Source of the DNA: Brevibacillus laterosporus
Lineage (GTDB): Bacteria > Bacillota > Bacilli > Brevibacillales > Brevibacillaceae
Direction of reading: 5' to 3'
Assembly: GCF_030489605.1 (NCBI RefSeq)
Contig: NZ_JAUKFY010000010.1
Coordinates: 1 to 64,000, forward strand
DNA: 64,000 nucleotides
The notes beneath the pieces were generated by a model. It made no database searches, was not told the DNA's origin, and saw only the letters and a program-made list of their open reading frames with translations. A program made the translations under genes and the position numbers. Position 1 is the first letter of the stretch. Each line of letters opens with the position of its first letter. Of this stretch, positions 28,987 to 39,211 are shown in pieces.

Positions 28987-30489
28987 ATGTTGCAAATAAA
29001 ATGCGTGGGTCATCAGTTCGAACGTGAAATCGGCTTTATTGCCGCACTGTTCTACGAAGATCCCGCGATTCATTATGTACAAGATTGGGAAAATTGCTCC
29101 CATCAAGATATTAAGATAGAGCTTTGCTGTGAGTCACAAGCCGATGGTGTCCATGCTACTGGACAATTATTGTTTGCCGATCAAAAGCATTCATTTGAGT
29201 ATGATCGTCCCTATAAGGAGCACTCCGAAAAAGGTATGCGCAAAACAGCAAAGCAAGCAATTAGCTATACGCTATTAACATTGCTGGAGCGTCATACGGG
29301 AATGGAACAGGGATGGGGCATTTTGACCGGTATTCGGCCGACTAAATTGCTTCACAAGATGCTACAATCTGGGTTGAGTCGCGAGGAGGCTCATCGCCAA
29401 TTACGCGAGGACTATATGGTTCGCCCCCACAAACTACAGCTCTTACAAGAGATAGTGGATCGTCAGCTACATGTTGTTCCTGATTTATATCAAATAGATC
29501 GGGAAGTCTCTGTCTACATTGGAATCCCATTCTGCCCAACAAAATGTGCGTATTGTACGTTTCCAGCTTATGCGATTGGTGTGCATCGCCAGAATGTAAA
29601 TCCATTTTTGGCAGGTTTACATGAGGAAATTCGCTCAATAGGTGATTGGTTGACCCGCCAAGACTTGGTAATCACCTCCATTTACTTTGGCGGAGGTACA
29701 CCTACCAGTATTACTGCTGACGAGTTAGATGAGCTTTTTGTTACACTTTATAAGCATTTTCCTCATATGGATAAAGTGCGTGAACTGACAGTGGAAGCGG
29801 GAAGGCCCGATACGATCACTCCTGATAAAATTGAAATCATGAAAAAATGGAGGGTTGACCGTATCAGCATCAATCCGCAGTCGTTTACACAAGAAACCCT
29901 TCAAGCGATCGGTCGGCACCATACAGTCGAAGAAACAGTGGATAAATATAAATTGGCCATGGAGATGGGGATAACAAACATTAATATGGATTTGATCATA
30001 GGGCTGCCAAATGAAGGGATGCAGGAAATGAAGCATTCGCTTCAGGAGATTGAAAAGCTAATGCCTACTTCTCTAACAGTCCATACACTTTCATTTAAAC
30101 GTGCTTCGGAAATGACCCAAAATAAAGATAGATATCAGGTGGCTAGCCGTGAAGAGATACTAAGCATGATGCAAAAGACCGAAGAGTGGGCCAAGAAGCA
30201 AGGATATGTCCCATATTATCTGTATCGGCAAAAAAACATTTTGGGCAATCTCGAAAATGTTGGCTATGCACTGCAAGATCAAGACTCTATCTATAACATC
30301 GTTATGATGGAGGAAGTTCAAACGGTTCTTGGCTTAGGCTGTGGGGCTGTCTCCAAATTGATGCGGCCTGGCAGCGGTCTATTATCACGTTGGCCAAATC
30401 CGAAAGATCCTAAAACCTATAATGATACGTATAAGCAGTTAATCGAGAAAAAGCTGAAGGATTTAGATGCACTTTACTCTGATAAATAA
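28987..30489 (+). CDS. hemZ: HemZ, radical-SAM coproporphyrinogen III oxidase-like protein
   Basis: 500 residues from ATG at 28987, seven bases after GCAGGTG. The frame also opens with a TTG at 28963. The radical-SAM cluster motif is CPTKCAYC, followed by YFGGGTPTSI and the HemN-family RISINPQSF. The N-terminal 170 residues are the HemZ-specific extension. Family members act on coproporphyrinogen III or are related heme-handling radical-SAM proteins; in B. subtilis HemZ works mainly under low oxygen. It lies just upstream of hisS. Confidence 0.9.
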   Translation: MLQIKCVGHQFEREIGFIAALFYEDPAIHYVQDWENCSHQDIKIELCCESQADGVHATGQLLFADQKHSFEYDRPYKEHSEKGMRKTAKQAISYTLLTLLERHTGMEQGWGILTGIRPTKLLHKMLQSGLSREEAHRQLREDYMVRPHKLQLLQEIVDRQLHVVPDLYQIDREVSVYIGIPFCPTKCAYCTFPAYAIGVHRQNVNPFLAGLHEEIRSIGDWLTRQDLVITSIYFGGGTPTSITADELDELFVTLYKHFPHMDKVRELTVEAGRPDTITPDKIEIMKKWRVDRISINPQSFTQETLQAIGRHHTVEETVDKYKLAMEMGITNINMDLIIGLPNEGMQEMKHSLQEIEKLMPTSLTVHTLSFKRASEMTQNKDRYQVASREEILSMMQKTEEWAKKQGYVPYYLYRQKNILGNLENVGYALQDQDSIYNIVMMEEVQTVLGLGCGAVSKLMRPGSGLLSRWPNPKDPKTYNDTYKQLIEKKLKDLDALYSDK

Positions 30490-30504
30490 TCGGGTGATTG
30501 CAGG

Positions 30505-30533
30505 TTGACGCTCACTCTCGATTTTGCTATGAT
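30505..30533 (+). promoter_or_regulatory. Sigma-A promoter of the hisS-aspS leader
   Basis: TTGACG (30505-30510), 17-base spacer, TATGAT (30528-30533). Confidence 0.82.
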
Positions 30534-30552
30534 CTGTAATATATTTTGATCT

Positions 30553-30833
30553 GATGACGGGACCAAGTAACCTTTAGACGGATAGCTAGAGAGGAAGCAT
30601 CGTGGCTGAAAGTGCTTCTCTATTACGTTTAGGCGAATGACCTCCCTGAAGACCCCAGTGAAAGATAGCATTGCTATTAGTAACTGTAAGGCGCGGCATC
30701 GGCGTTACGATGAAAATGAAGTGGGATATGATTACATATATATCCAAGCAGGGTGGCACCACGGGAGAAGAATACAATCTCTCGTCCCTGACATGTACGT
30801 AAGTTGGGCATGTCAAGGACGGGAGATTTTTTG
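30553..30833 (+). promoter_or_regulatory. T-box leader controlling hisS-aspS
   Basis: Stem I includes the AGTAA element, the AGAGAG distal motif and the apical GTGG loop. The T-box sequence AGCAGGGTGGCACCACGGG is at 30748-30765. The terminator ATCTCTCGTCC ... GGACGGGAGAT with a T-run is at 30776-30833. Uncharged tRNA would pair with the specifier and the T-box bulge to favour antitermination. A candidate specifier is GAC (Asp) at 30639-30641; it is not certain, since hisS-aspS leaders may also read His. Confidence 0.9.
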
Positions 30834-30919
30834 TGTTTTCTAACAATTATTTTTCCTGACTTGCCCTGTACGGATTCTTTTTATATAGCACGTAAATAAA
30901 CAAAAAAGGAGAGACTCAC

Positions 30920-32185
30920 ATGGCGAAAATCCAAATTCCACGTGGTACACAAGACATTATGCCGGGCACAGTGGAGCTTTGGCAGCACATCGAAGGAAAG
31001 ATGCGAGATCTTTGCACACGCTACAATTACCAAGAGATCCGGACGCCAATTTTTGAGCAGACAGAACTGTTTAGACGAGGCGTAGGTGAGACTACGGATG
31101 TAGTGGAAAAAGAGATGTATAGCGTTGAATCCCGTGGAGAAGGGGATTTCACCTTACGTCCAGAGGGCACAGCAGGGGTTGTGCGCTCTTATGTGGAGAA
31201 AAAATTGTATGGTGTTCCGAATCAACCTACGAAGCTGTATTACTTAGGGCCAATGTTCCGACATGAACGCCCGCAGGCAGGTCGATTCCGCCAGTTCGTT
31301 CAATTTGGAGTGGAAGCAATCGGTTCGGCTGATCCTGCAATTGATGCCGAAGTAATTGCTGTAGCAATGCGAATCTATCAAGAGTTAGGGCTTACAGGCT
31401 TGTCCGTAGAGTTAAACAGTGTAGGAACTCTGGAAGATCGCGCCCGTCACCGTGGAGCATTGCTTGAAGTATTAAATAGTGTACGAGACGAGCTTTGTGA
31501 AGATTGCCAATCACGAATTGATCGGAATCCTTTGCGAGTTTTGGATTGCAAAAACAAAAAATGTCAGACCCTTACAAAAGATGCACCTTCTATTTTAGAT
31601 TATCTAAGTGACGAATCTAAAAAGCATTTTGAAGAGGTGCAGGCATATCTTACTGCAATCAACATTCCGTTCCACATTAATCCGCGTTTAGTCCGTGGTC
31701 TTGATTACTACACGCTGACTGCTTTTGAAATTAAAATGGCAGAGATCGGTGCAGTTGAAACGTTGTGCGGTGGCGGTCGTTATAATGGGTTGGTTGAGCA
31801 GATTGGCGGCGAAGATATGCCGGGCATTGGTTTTGCGATGAGTATTGAACGCTTGTTAATGGCTTTAGAATCACAAAATATTCAATTGCCAATTGAAACA
31901 GGGCTAGATGCTTACATTGTTTTACAATCTGAAACAGCAAAAACGAAGGCATTCCAGTTGTTAGATTCTCTGCGTGCCAAGGGTGTTAAGGCAGAGATGG
32001 ACTATTTAGGCCGTAAAATGAAGGCTCAGTTAAAAGCAGCGGATCGTGTAGAAGCAAAGTATGCTGCTATCATTGGCGAATCAGAATTGGAAAAAGGCGT
32101 AGTCATGCTAAAAGAACTAGCGACCGGCGAACAGCAGGAAGTAACTTTTGCGGAAGTAAGCGATTGGCTATTGGCTAAACGTTAA
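30920..32185 (+). CDS. hisS: Histidyl-tRNA synthetase
   Basis: 421 residues, class II synthetase. IPRGTQDIMPG at the N-terminus, motif 2 YYLGPMFRHERPQAGRFRQF in two halves (about 106-125), the histidine-binding loop LVRGLDYYTLTAFE and motif 3 GIGFAMSIERLLMAL. A C-terminal anticodon-binding domain starts about residue 330. It charges tRNA-His. First gene of the T-box-controlled hisS-aspS operon. Confidence 0.97.
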   Translation: MAKIQIPRGTQDIMPGTVELWQHIEGKMRDLCTRYNYQEIRTPIFEQTELFRRGVGETTDVVEKEMYSVESRGEGDFTLRPEGTAGVVRSYVEKKLYGVPNQPTKLYYLGPMFRHERPQAGRFRQFVQFGVEAIGSADPAIDAEVIAVAMRIYQELGLTGLSVELNSVGTLEDRARHRGALLEVLNSVRDELCEDCQSRIDRNPLRVLDCKNKKCQTLTKDAPSILDYLSDESKKHFEEVQAYLTAINIPFHINPRLVRGLDYYTLTAFEIKMAEIGAVETLCGGGRYNGLVEQIGGEDMPGIGFAMSIERLLMALESQNIQLPIETGLDAYIVLQSETAKTKAFQLLDSLRAKGVKAEMDYLGRKMKAQLKAADRVEAKYAAIIGESELEKGVVMLKELATGEQQEVTFAEVSDWLLAKR

Positions 32186-32232
32186 GGATATAGAAAAGAG
32201 AACGAAATATTGACCTATTGGAGGGACCAACG

Positions 32233-34029
32233 ATGAAATTTGATGTGCGCACTATCTATTGTGGCGAAGTAACCAAACAACATGTAGAACAAGAGATCAT
32301 TTTAAATGGTTGGGTTCAAAAGCGCCGTGACCTTGGTGGGGTTATCTTTATTGATCTGCGTGATCGCTCAGGAATTTGCCAAGTGGTGTTTAACCCAGAA
32401 GTAAATAAAGAAGCATGGGAAAAAGCAGATTGTGTGCGTAGCGAGTACGTCTTATCTGTTAAAGGTAAGCTGATCAATCGTGAACCGGAAGCCGTGAATC
32501 CGAAAATTAAAACTGGCGAATTCGAATTGCTAGCAACGGAAATTACCATTTTAAACGATGCGAAAACTCCTCCGTTCTTAATTGAAGATGAGATTGATGT
32601 AGATGAGCAGGTTCGCCTAAAATATCGCTATTTGGACCTTCGTCGTCCTGAAATGCAAAAGGCATTCTACTTGCGTTCGAAAGCTACAAAAGCGTTCCGT
32701 GATTTCTTGGATCAAAAGGGCTTCTTAGATATTGAAACGCCAATGCTTACGAAGAGCACTCCAGAGGGAGCTCGTGATTACCTAGTACCATCTCGCGTAC
32801 ACCCAGGTGAGTTCTATGCATTGCCGCAGTCTCCTCAGATTTTTAAACAATTATTGATGGTTTCCGGATTCGAGCGCTACTATCAAATCGTACGTTGTTT
32901 CCGTGACGAGGACTTGCGCGCTGACCGTCAGCCAGAATTCACTCAAATCGACATTGAAACATCCTTCTTGCCAATGGAACAGCTATTGCCAATGATGGAG
33001 GAAATGGTTCAGCATGTATTTAAAGAAACAGTTGGTACGGATGTAGGGACATCATTCCCTCGCTTAACGTATGCAGAAGCGATGGATCGCTTTGGTTCTG
33101 ACAAGCCAGATATTCGTTTTGGTATGGAGTTGACCAACGTATCCGATCTTGTAAAGGATAGCGGCTTTAAAGTATTTGCAAGCACAGTAGAAGCTGGTGG
33201 ACAAGTAAAAGCGATTAATGCAAAAGGCTGCGGGCATTATTCACGCAAAGATGTCGATGATCTAGGTAAGTTCGCTTCACGCTATGGAGCAAAAGGTCTA
33301 GCATGGATTGCATTTAAAGATGGCGAAGTGAAAGGGCCAATCGCTAAATTCTTCTCTGAAGAAGAGATTACAGCAATTAAAGAGCGCTTGCTAGTAGAAG
33401 AAGGCGATCTATTGTTGTTCGTAGCTGATAAACCGAAAGTGGTAGCAGATTCTCTAGGTGCTCTACGCAGCAAGCTAGGTGCTGAATTAGGCTTAATTGA
33501 CCACAGTAAGTTTGCTTTCCTGTGGGTAGTAGATTTCCCATTGGTAGAGTGGGATGAGGAGGCTAAACGTTATGTAGCTCTCCACCATCCATTCACTCGT
33601 CCAAAAGACGAAGATTTGCATCTGTTTGAAACAGACCCAGGTGCGATTCGCGCACAAGCTTACGACTTAGTTCTGAATGGTTATGAATTGGGCGGCGGTT
33701 CCATGCGTATTTACAAGCGTGACGTACAAGAGAAAATGTTTACTGCTCTTGGATTTAGTCCAGAAGAAGCAAGAGAGCAATTTGGCTTCTTAATGGATGC
33801 GTTTGAATATGGAACACCTCCACATGGTGGTATCGCACTAGGGTTAGACCGTTTGGTAATGTTGCTTGCTGGACGTACGAATTTACGCGAAGTAATTGCT
33901 TTCCCGAAAACAGCAAGCGCCAGTGACCTAATGGTTAACGCTCCAAGTGAAGTTGACGAAAGTCAATTGAAGCAGTTGTTTATTGCGACTATTGAAGAAG
34001 TGAAAAAAGAAGAAGTAACAAACAAATAA
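32233..34029 (+). CDS. aspS: Aspartyl-tRNA synthetase
   Basis: 598 residues from ATG at 32233, seven bases after GGAGGG. N-terminal OB anticodon-binding domain ([12 protein letters not shown]), class II catalytic core with [37 protein letters not shown] and motif 3 [12 protein letters not shown], plus the bacterial GAD insertion. Length is typical of bacterial AspRS. Co-transcribed with hisS; a strong terminator follows. Confidence 0.97.
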   Translation: MKFDVRTIYCGEVTKQHVEQEIILNGWVQKRRDLGGVIFIDLRDRSGICQVVFNPEVNKEAWEKADCVRSEYVLSVKGKLINREPEAVNPKIKTGEFELLATEITILNDAKTPPFLIEDEIDVDEQVRLKYRYLDLRRPEMQKAFYLRSKATKAFRDFLDQKGFLDIETPMLTKSTPEGARDYLVPSRVHPGEFYALPQSPQIFKQLLMVSGFERYYQIVRCFRDEDLRADRQPEFTQIDIETSFLPMEQLLPMMEEMVQHVFKETVGTDVGTSFPRLTYAEAMDRFGSDKPDIRFGMELTNVSDLVKDSGFKVFASTVEAGGQVKAINAKGCGHYSRKDVDDLGKFASRYGAKGLAWIAFKDGEVKGPIAKFFSEEEITAIKERLLVEEGDLLLFVADKPKVVADSLGALRSKLGAELGLIDHSKFAFLWVVDFPLVEWDEEAKRYVALHHPFTRPKDEDLHLFETDPGAIRAQAYDLVLNGYELGGGSMRIYKRDVQEKMFTALGFSPEEAREQFGFLMDAFEYGTPPHGGIALGLDRLVMLLAGRTNLREVIAFPKTASASDLMVNAPSEVDESQLKQLFIATIEEVKKEEVTNK

Positions 34030-34056
34030 CAAACAAGTAAATTTACTTGGGCAAAT

Positions 34057-34102
34057 GGGTCCAACCGAGGCAAGAGGTCTTTTGGTTGGACCTGTTTTTT
34101 TG
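34057..34102 (+). terminator. Terminator after aspS
   Basis: GGTCCAACC / GGTTGGACC with TGTTTTTTTG tail. Confidence 0.9.
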
Positions 34103-34349
34103 TTTGCTTTGCAGAATTCAATGTGCTAGCATATGTCTGATTCGTAAACGGCTTGGAGTCCTAGTGGAATAATAGGAATTGAATATCAGCCTATTGATAG
34201 GTATAATCGGAATGTCACTATTTTTATGATTGTATAAAAAGTATAAATCTGAGAAGATTACTGGGTCATATACGGATGACATGAAATTGTAATTATAGAT
34301 GGAATGCTACTTACCAAATAGATGAATGTAGGAAAGGTTGTTATTGAAT

Positions 34350-35105
34350 ATGTTACATCAATTCTCGCGTTGTGAACTGGCATTTGGTCCAGAGGGCTTG
34401 GAGAAAATGAGAAACAGTACCGTTGCTGTGCTTGGTGTCGGTGGAGTAGGGTCCTTCACTGTAGAAGCTTTAGCGCGTACTGGCGTAGGAAAACTGATCC
34501 TGATTGATAAAGATGACGTTGACATCACAAACATTAACAGACAAATTCATGCTACTTTACACACGATTGGCCAACAAAAAACAGAGCTAATGAAAGAGCG
34601 TATCCACTCCATTAATCCAGAGTGCGAGGTAGTCACGCTTCAGATGTTCTATGACGATGAAACAGCTCCTCGTCTATTCGAGCATAAGCTGGACTATATT
34701 GTTGATGCTATGGATACCGTGTCTGCAAAAATTCATGTTATCCTGGAAGCAAAAAAACGCAATATCCCGATTATCTCTAGTATGGGGGCAGCTAATAAGA
34801 TGGACCCAACGCGTTTTGAAGTGGAGGACATCTCTAAAACCAGCTATGACCCTATTGCCAAGGTAATTCGTCGTGAGCTTAAAAAGGCACGCATTTATAA
34901 GGGGGTTAAGGTGGTATATTCCAAGGAAATCCCTGTAACGATTCGTACGGATGTACGGGAACAGATTGTTCAAAATCCGGATTCCCCTATTCGTAAAGTA
35001 AAACAACCGCCGGCAAGCAATGCATTTGTGCCATCTGTGGCAGGCTTGATTTTAGCTAGTGTGGTTGTTCAAGATATAATTGGTTGGGTACCGAAAAAAG
35101 GGTAG
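34350..35105 (+). CDS. tcdA: tRNA threonylcarbamoyladenosine dehydratase TcdA
   Basis: 251 residues from ATG at 34350 (MLHQFSRCELAFG), the usual N-terminus. An in-frame TTG at 34344 has a better spacing to GGAAAGG and could be used, adding two residues. ThiF/MoeB/E1-like fold: nucleotide loop VLGVGGVGS, DKDDVDITNINRQ, and the C-terminal SVAGLILASVV. It uses ATP to cyclise t6A37 in tRNA to ct6A. B. subtilis yrvM lies in the same place. Confidence 0.93.
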   Translation: MLHQFSRCELAFGPEGLEKMRNSTVAVLGVGGVGSFTVEALARTGVGKLILIDKDDVDITNINRQIHATLHTIGQQKTELMKERIHSINPECEVVTLQMFYDDETAPRLFEHKLDYIVDAMDTVSAKIHVILEAKKRNIPIISSMGAANKMDPTRFEVEDISKTSYDPIAKVIRRELKKARIYKGVKVVYSKEIPVTIRTDVREQIVQNPDSPIRKVKQPPASNAFVPSVAGLILASVVVQDIIGWVPKKG

Positions 35106-35169
35106 CAAAAGAGTGCCCCGAATAGCGTAGTACGGTTTTACAAAAAAGTGATTAACAATGTTGAAAAGG

Positions 35170-35210
35170 ATAGCGCAGAGGCCTTCGGGCTTTTCTGCGC
35201 TACTTTCTTT
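35170..35210 (+). terminator. Terminator after tcdA
   Basis: TAGCGCAGA..GGCC TTCG GGC..TCTGCGCTA, a UUCG-capped stem followed by CTTTCTTT. Confidence 0.82.
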
Positions 35211-35448
35211 ACGGAAGGAAAGCTCCCCTTTATGTCTTGAAGCACTTGTGATCGATACATGCTATTTAAGAGAATGATTTGATTGATGTTAATAAGCAAT
35301 CAGCTTGCCTAGTTACTTGCCTTTTCGAAACTTGGCGAAGCCTGGTTTTCTAAGTAAAATGAACAGGGATGATAGCTCAAGGCTATGGTAACAAAAGACA
35401 GTTTATAGTTGCAAATAGTTTGAAGAAACCAGATTGGGGTTGAGAAGG

Positions 35449-36765
35449 ATGGATTTATTTTCTTTCGCCCATGAACAGGAAGATTCCAAAGGGCGCACCA
35501 AGCCGCTTGCGGCACGAATGAGACCAAAAAACCTAGATGAAGTAGTTGGCCAACAACATATATTAGCTAAAGGATCACTGCTTCGAAGAGCCATTGAAGC
35601 GGATCAAATCTCTTCTTTAATTTTCTACGGACCTCCAGGCACAGGAAAAACAACTTTAGCAAAAGTCATAGCGCGTACAACTAAATCGCACTTCAGTGAA
35701 TTAAATGCGGTGACCGCAGGAGTAGCAGACATTCGCCGTATCGTAGAGGAAGCGAAGGATCGCTTAGTAATGCATAACCAACGTACTACGTTATTTATTG
35801 ATGAGATCCACCGTTTTAATAAATCTCAACAGGATGCGCTGTTGCCCTATGTAGAAGAGGGAACAGTCATTTTGATTGGAGCAACAACAGAAAATCCTTT
35901 TTTCGAAGTCAATGCAGCGTTGCTGTCTCGTTCACAAATTTTTTCCTTGCAATCCCTAACAGATGAGGATTTGGGGCAGGTTATAGATAGAGCATTAACG
36001 GATGAGCTTGAAGGGCTTGGAGAATTACGGGTTAAAATGACACCGGAAGCTAAGGAACATCTAATTCACTATGCAGAAGGGGACGCTCGTCGCTTATTAA
36101 ATGCGTTGGAATTAGCAGCAACGACTACACCATTAAATGAAGCAGGAGAGATTGTCATCACGCTGGATGTGGCCGTAGAATCAATCCAGCGTAGAGCTGT
36201 CCGTTACGATAAAAGCGGAGATAATCATTACGATACCGTTTCTGCCTTTATTAAGTCTATTAGAGGATCCGATCCAGATGGCGCATTGTACTGGTTAGCA
36301 AGGATGATTGATGCAGGTGAAGATCCGCGTTTTATAGCGCGTCGCTTAATAATCTCTGCATCAGAGGATATCGGTAATGCTGATCCTCAAGCCTTATCCG
36401 TTGCGGTATCTTGCTTTCAGGCTCTTGAATTAATTGGTATGCCAGAGGGACGCATTGCTTTGGGACAAGCCACAACCTACCTTGCAACTGCCCCGAAAAG
36501 TAATGCAGCGTACATGGGCATTAATCAAGCACTTACGTATGTCCAAAAAGAGGGGCATAAGCCTGTACCTGTTCACTTGCGGGATCGACATTATAAAGGA
36601 GCTGCGAAGTTAGGTCACGGGGAAGGGTATCTATATCCGCATAATTATCCCGAAGGCTATGTGAAACAGCGTTATTTGCCTGAGGGTGTGGAAGAGAAAT
36701 TTTATGAGCCTAAGCAGATAGGATATGAGGCAGAAATTCAAAAGCGTCAAGCATCTCGAAATTAA
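35449..36765 (+). CDS. rarA: Replication-associated recombination protein A (RarA/MgsA)
   Basis: 438 residues from ATG at 35449. AAA+ clamp-loader-like ATPase: PKNLDEVVGQQHIL, Walker A YGPPGTGKTT, Walker [16 protein letters not shown], sensor 1 GATTENPFFEVN. The C-terminal tetramerisation domain includes ALYWLARMIDAGEDPRFIARR. It acts at stalled replication forks. Monocistronic. Confidence 0.95.
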   Translation: MDLFSFAHEQEDSKGRTKPLAARMRPKNLDEVVGQQHILAKGSLLRRAIEADQISSLIFYGPPGTGKTTLAKVIARTTKSHFSELNAVTAGVADIRRIVEEAKDRLVMHNQRTTLFIDEIHRFNKSQQDALLPYVEEGTVILIGATTENPFFEVNAALLSRSQIFSLQSLTDEDLGQVIDRALTDELEGLGELRVKMTPEAKEHLIHYAEGDARRLLNALELAATTTPLNEAGEIVITLDVAVESIQRRAVRYDKSGDNHYDTVSAFIKSIRGSDPDGALYWLARMIDAGEDPRFIARRLIISASEDIGNADPQALSVAVSCFQALELIGMPEGRIALGQATTYLATAPKSNAAYMGINQALTYVQKEGHKPVPVHLRDRHYKGAAKLGHGEGYLYPHNYPEGYVKQRYLPEGVEEKFYEPKQIGYEAEIQKRQASRN

Positions 36766-37074
36766 CCCCGATTATTCCGATGCCTTTACATTCTTTTGGG
36801 AAAAGTTTATATTTATCGTAATAAAAAACAACTAGAGCGTACTGATCATTCTTTGTTTTGAATAAAAAGAAGAACTTCGACCCTCTGAGCAGGAGAGATC
36901 GAAGTAATAGCATGCGAGAAGGATTTCTTACAGAGTACACATGACTATGGGCGTTAAAATGCTACCTTACATGTAGGAACGAATATTTTTCAAAAAAAAT
37001 AATGATAAAGGAATCTGTCGGGAAAGTACAAAGCTTTAGTAAGGCGAAAGAAGGCCAATTCATTCTTATTGTTT
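36766..37074. other. Intergenic stretch, no gene seen apart from one terminator
   Basis: AT-rich and free of credible reading frames. It holds the minus-strand terminator listed separately and otherwise nothing I can support. Confidence 0.6.
36861..36905 (-). terminator. Minus-strand terminator
   Basis: ACTTCGA (36874-36880) / TCGAAGT (36899-36905) with inner CTCT/AGAG pairing. On the minus strand it is followed by TTCTTCTTTTT. It would end transcripts coming from the 57-residue gene upstream of cymR. Confidence 0.7.
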
Positions 37075-37248
37075 TTACGTCCGTACATTTCCGCCCGGTT
37101 TATTCGGTAAATCCCCGTTCTCATTTGGTTGCTTGCTGTTTTTGCTCGCACCAAATCTTGCTTTGTGAGCAATGGTTCCGGCTGGTACTTCATAAAGAAC
37201 GTCAGATGGATGGTTTCGTCCACGTTCGGAACGCTTATTGGTTGCCAT
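37075..37248 (-). CDS. 57-residue hydrophilic protein of unknown function
   Basis: Frame MATNKRSERGRNHPSDVLYE ... NKPGGNVRT, with an excellent AGGGAGGTGAGC ribosome-binding site. It is rich in Asn, Lys, Arg and Gly, has no membrane segment or Cys, and looks natively disordered. It diverges from cymR and a terminator lies about 170 bases downstream. I do not recognise it; its composition would suit a small spore or nucleic-acid-binding protein, but that is a guess. Confidence 0.65.
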   Translation of the reverse strand: MATNKRSERGRNHPSDVLYEVPAGTIAHKARFGASKNSKQPNENGDLPNKPGGNVRT

Positions 37249-37360
37249 ATAAGCTCACCTCCCTGACCATATTTTGACCGAAAGCAAGCAACTCATGTGC
37301 TACAAATTCAGGGAAGTTTGTCATAGACGTACAGTGAAACATAGAGGAGAGTTGTTAACG

Positions 37361-37780
37361 TTGAAAATTTCGACTAAGGGACGCTACGGCTTAACGATTA
37401 TGATGGAGCTAGCCACCCGTCATGGGGACGGCCCTATTTCATTGAAAAGCATTGCTCAGAGGCATGAATTATCTGAGCATTATTTAGAGCAATTAATCGC
37501 TCCCCTGCGAAATGCAGGATTAGTGAAAAGCATTCGAGGGGCTTATGGTGGCTATGTGCTCTCCAAATCACCTGATGATATTACATCGGGAGATATTTTA
37601 CGAGTATTAGAAGGACCGATTAGTCCTGTGGAGTTTGCGGAGGAAGAGGATCCGGCAAAGCGTTATCTATGGTTGCGCATTCGAGATAGTATAACGTCTG
37701 TAATAGACTCCACTACATTGCGTGATCTCATCAATTATCAAGATGATGGACGCACTGATAATTATATGTTCTACATTTAG
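37361..37780 (+). CDS. cymR: CymR, Rrf2-family repressor of cysteine metabolism
   Basis: 139 residues from TTG at 37361, ten bases after AGAGGAGA. Winged-helix N-terminus LKISTKGRYGLTIMMELA, recognition region LSEHYLEQLIAPLRNAGLV and wing RGAYGGYVL. It lacks the three Fe-S cysteines of IscR/NsrR, which agrees with CymR. In B. subtilis CymR works with CysK to repress cysteine-uptake and synthesis genes. It is 31 bases upstream of a cysteine desulfurase gene. Confidence 0.9.
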   Translation: MKISTKGRYGLTIMMELATRHGDGPISLKSIAQRHELSEHYLEQLIAPLRNAGLVKSIRGAYGGYVLSKSPDDITSGDILRVLEGPISPVEFAEEEDPAKRYLWLRIRDSITSVIDSTTLRDLINYQDDGRTDNYMFYI

Positions 37781-37811
37781 GTTGTTAGATTACAAAGTAG
37801 GGGATTAGAAC

Positions 37812-38954
37812 ATGAACTCACACGTATATTTGGATAATGCAGCAACGACTCCTGTTCATCCGCAAGTGATAGCGGCCATGCAACCATATTTCACTGAGGT
37901 ATATGGAAATCCATCCAGTATTCATGGATTTGGCCGTGAAGCACGTAAAGCATTGGAAAAAGCACGGGAGACAATCGCGGACTTTCTCGGGGCTGATCCC
38001 AGTCAAATCATTTTTACCAGTGGCGGAACAGAAGCTGATAATATGGCATTGATCGGTGGAGCGCTTGCTAATGAACAAAAAGGTAAGCATATTATTACAA
38101 CTCAGATCGAGCATCATGCGGTATTGCATGCTTGTGAGCATTTAGAACGAATGGGATTTGAAGTAACGTATTTACCAGTGGATAAAACGGGAATGGTTAG
38201 TCTGGACGATGTTAAAAAAGCGATTCGTCCCGATACCATTTTGGTTTCTATTATGTATGGAAACAATGAGGTTGGGACAATTCAACCCATTCAAGAAATA
38301 GGGAGCTTTTTACAGGAGCAAGGAATTCTGTTTCATTCAGATTGTGTACAAGCCTTTGGTTTATTGCGCATTAAGGCAAATGAACTGCCTGTTGATTTAA
38401 TTTCTTTATCTGCCCATAAAATCAATGGACCAAAAGGTGTCGGTGCCTTGTGCATGGGGCGTAAAACGACAATTACTCCGTATTTACACGGGGGAGCACA
38501 GGAGCGTAAGCGACGGGCGGGAACTGAAAATCTCGCTGGTATTGTAGGGTTTGCTCAAGCAATCGAGCTAATGCGCTCTGACCGGGAAGAGCGTCGGCAA
38601 AAATATTTAGATATGCGTCAAGCTATGCTACAGGTTTTTAGGGAAGCAGGTATTGCATTTGAGATAAATGGTCATGAGGAACATTTTTTGCCCCACATTC
38701 TAAATGTTAGTTTTTTAGGGGTAAATACTGAGACAATGCTGTTTAATCTAGATTTGGCTGGAATTGCAGCAGCAAGTGGTTCTGCTTGTACATCGGGTTC
38801 GTTGGAGCTATCTCATGTGCTTACAGCTATGAATTTACCTAAGGAGCGCTCACATACAGCTATTCGCTTTAGTTTTGGCATGACCAACACAACAGAAGAA
38901 GTGACAACAGCAGCTCAAAAAATTGTACAGATCGTAAAGCGCTTAGTAAAATAA
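37812..38954 (+). CDS. yrvO: Cysteine desulfurase (IscS/NifS class, YrvO-like)
   Basis: 380 residues. PLP-dependent class V fold: YLDNAATTPVHP, the PLP lysine in SLSAHKINGPKGVG (about 203), and the persulfide-bearing Cys in SGSACTSGS (about 327). It provides sulfur for tRNA thiolation or Fe-S assembly. In B. subtilis the next gene is mnmA (trmU), which takes this sulfur for s2U34. Here mnmA is missing from the locus, with only 257 bases before recD2. Confidence 0.92.
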   Translation: MNSHVYLDNAATTPVHPQVIAAMQPYFTEVYGNPSSIHGFGREARKALEKARETIADFLGADPSQIIFTSGGTEADNMALIGGALANEQKGKHIITTQIEHHAVLHACEHLERMGFEVTYLPVDKTGMVSLDDVKKAIRPDTILVSIMYGNNEVGTIQPIQEIGSFLQEQGILFHSDCVQAFGLLRIKANELPVDLISLSAHKINGPKGVGALCMGRKTTITPYLHGGAQERKRRAGTENLAGIVGFAQAIELMRSDREERRQKYLDMRQAMLQVFREAGIAFEINGHEEHFLPHILNVSFLGVNTETMLFNLDLAGIAAASGSACTSGSLELSHVLTAMNLPKERSHTAIRFSFGMTNTTEEVTTAAQKIVQIVKRLVK

Positions 38955-39066
38955 AGAATAAATATACAGTTTGTTAGAAGCCTAATGAGTTGTGAAAGGT
39001 TTGGAACGCTTGTTCGAATCAAGTTGTCAAAACCCTTTTCAGCAAAGTACAATAAAGTAGCACACA

Positions 39067-39099
39067 TCCACTATCATATCGGATAGTGGAATTTTTTTT
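39067..39099 (+). terminator. Terminator after yrvO
   Basis: TCCACTATC / GATAGTGGA with TTTTTTTT tail. Confidence 0.9.
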
Positions 39100-39211
39100 A
39101 CGATGAATATTTTCTTATAAAAAGCTCAATAAAGCAGTTCAGCTCAAGGCTTTGCTGGGCTCCAGAAGTCTTTTAAAGTCAAGGCTTTATAGAAAAAGGA
39201 GGCGTACTACC

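Noticed and set aside
36990-37277. Overlapping 77- and 91-residue frames upstream of cymR
   Set aside because: The strong AGGGAGGTG site belongs to the 57-residue frame (37075-37248) at proper spacing; the others lack start signals.
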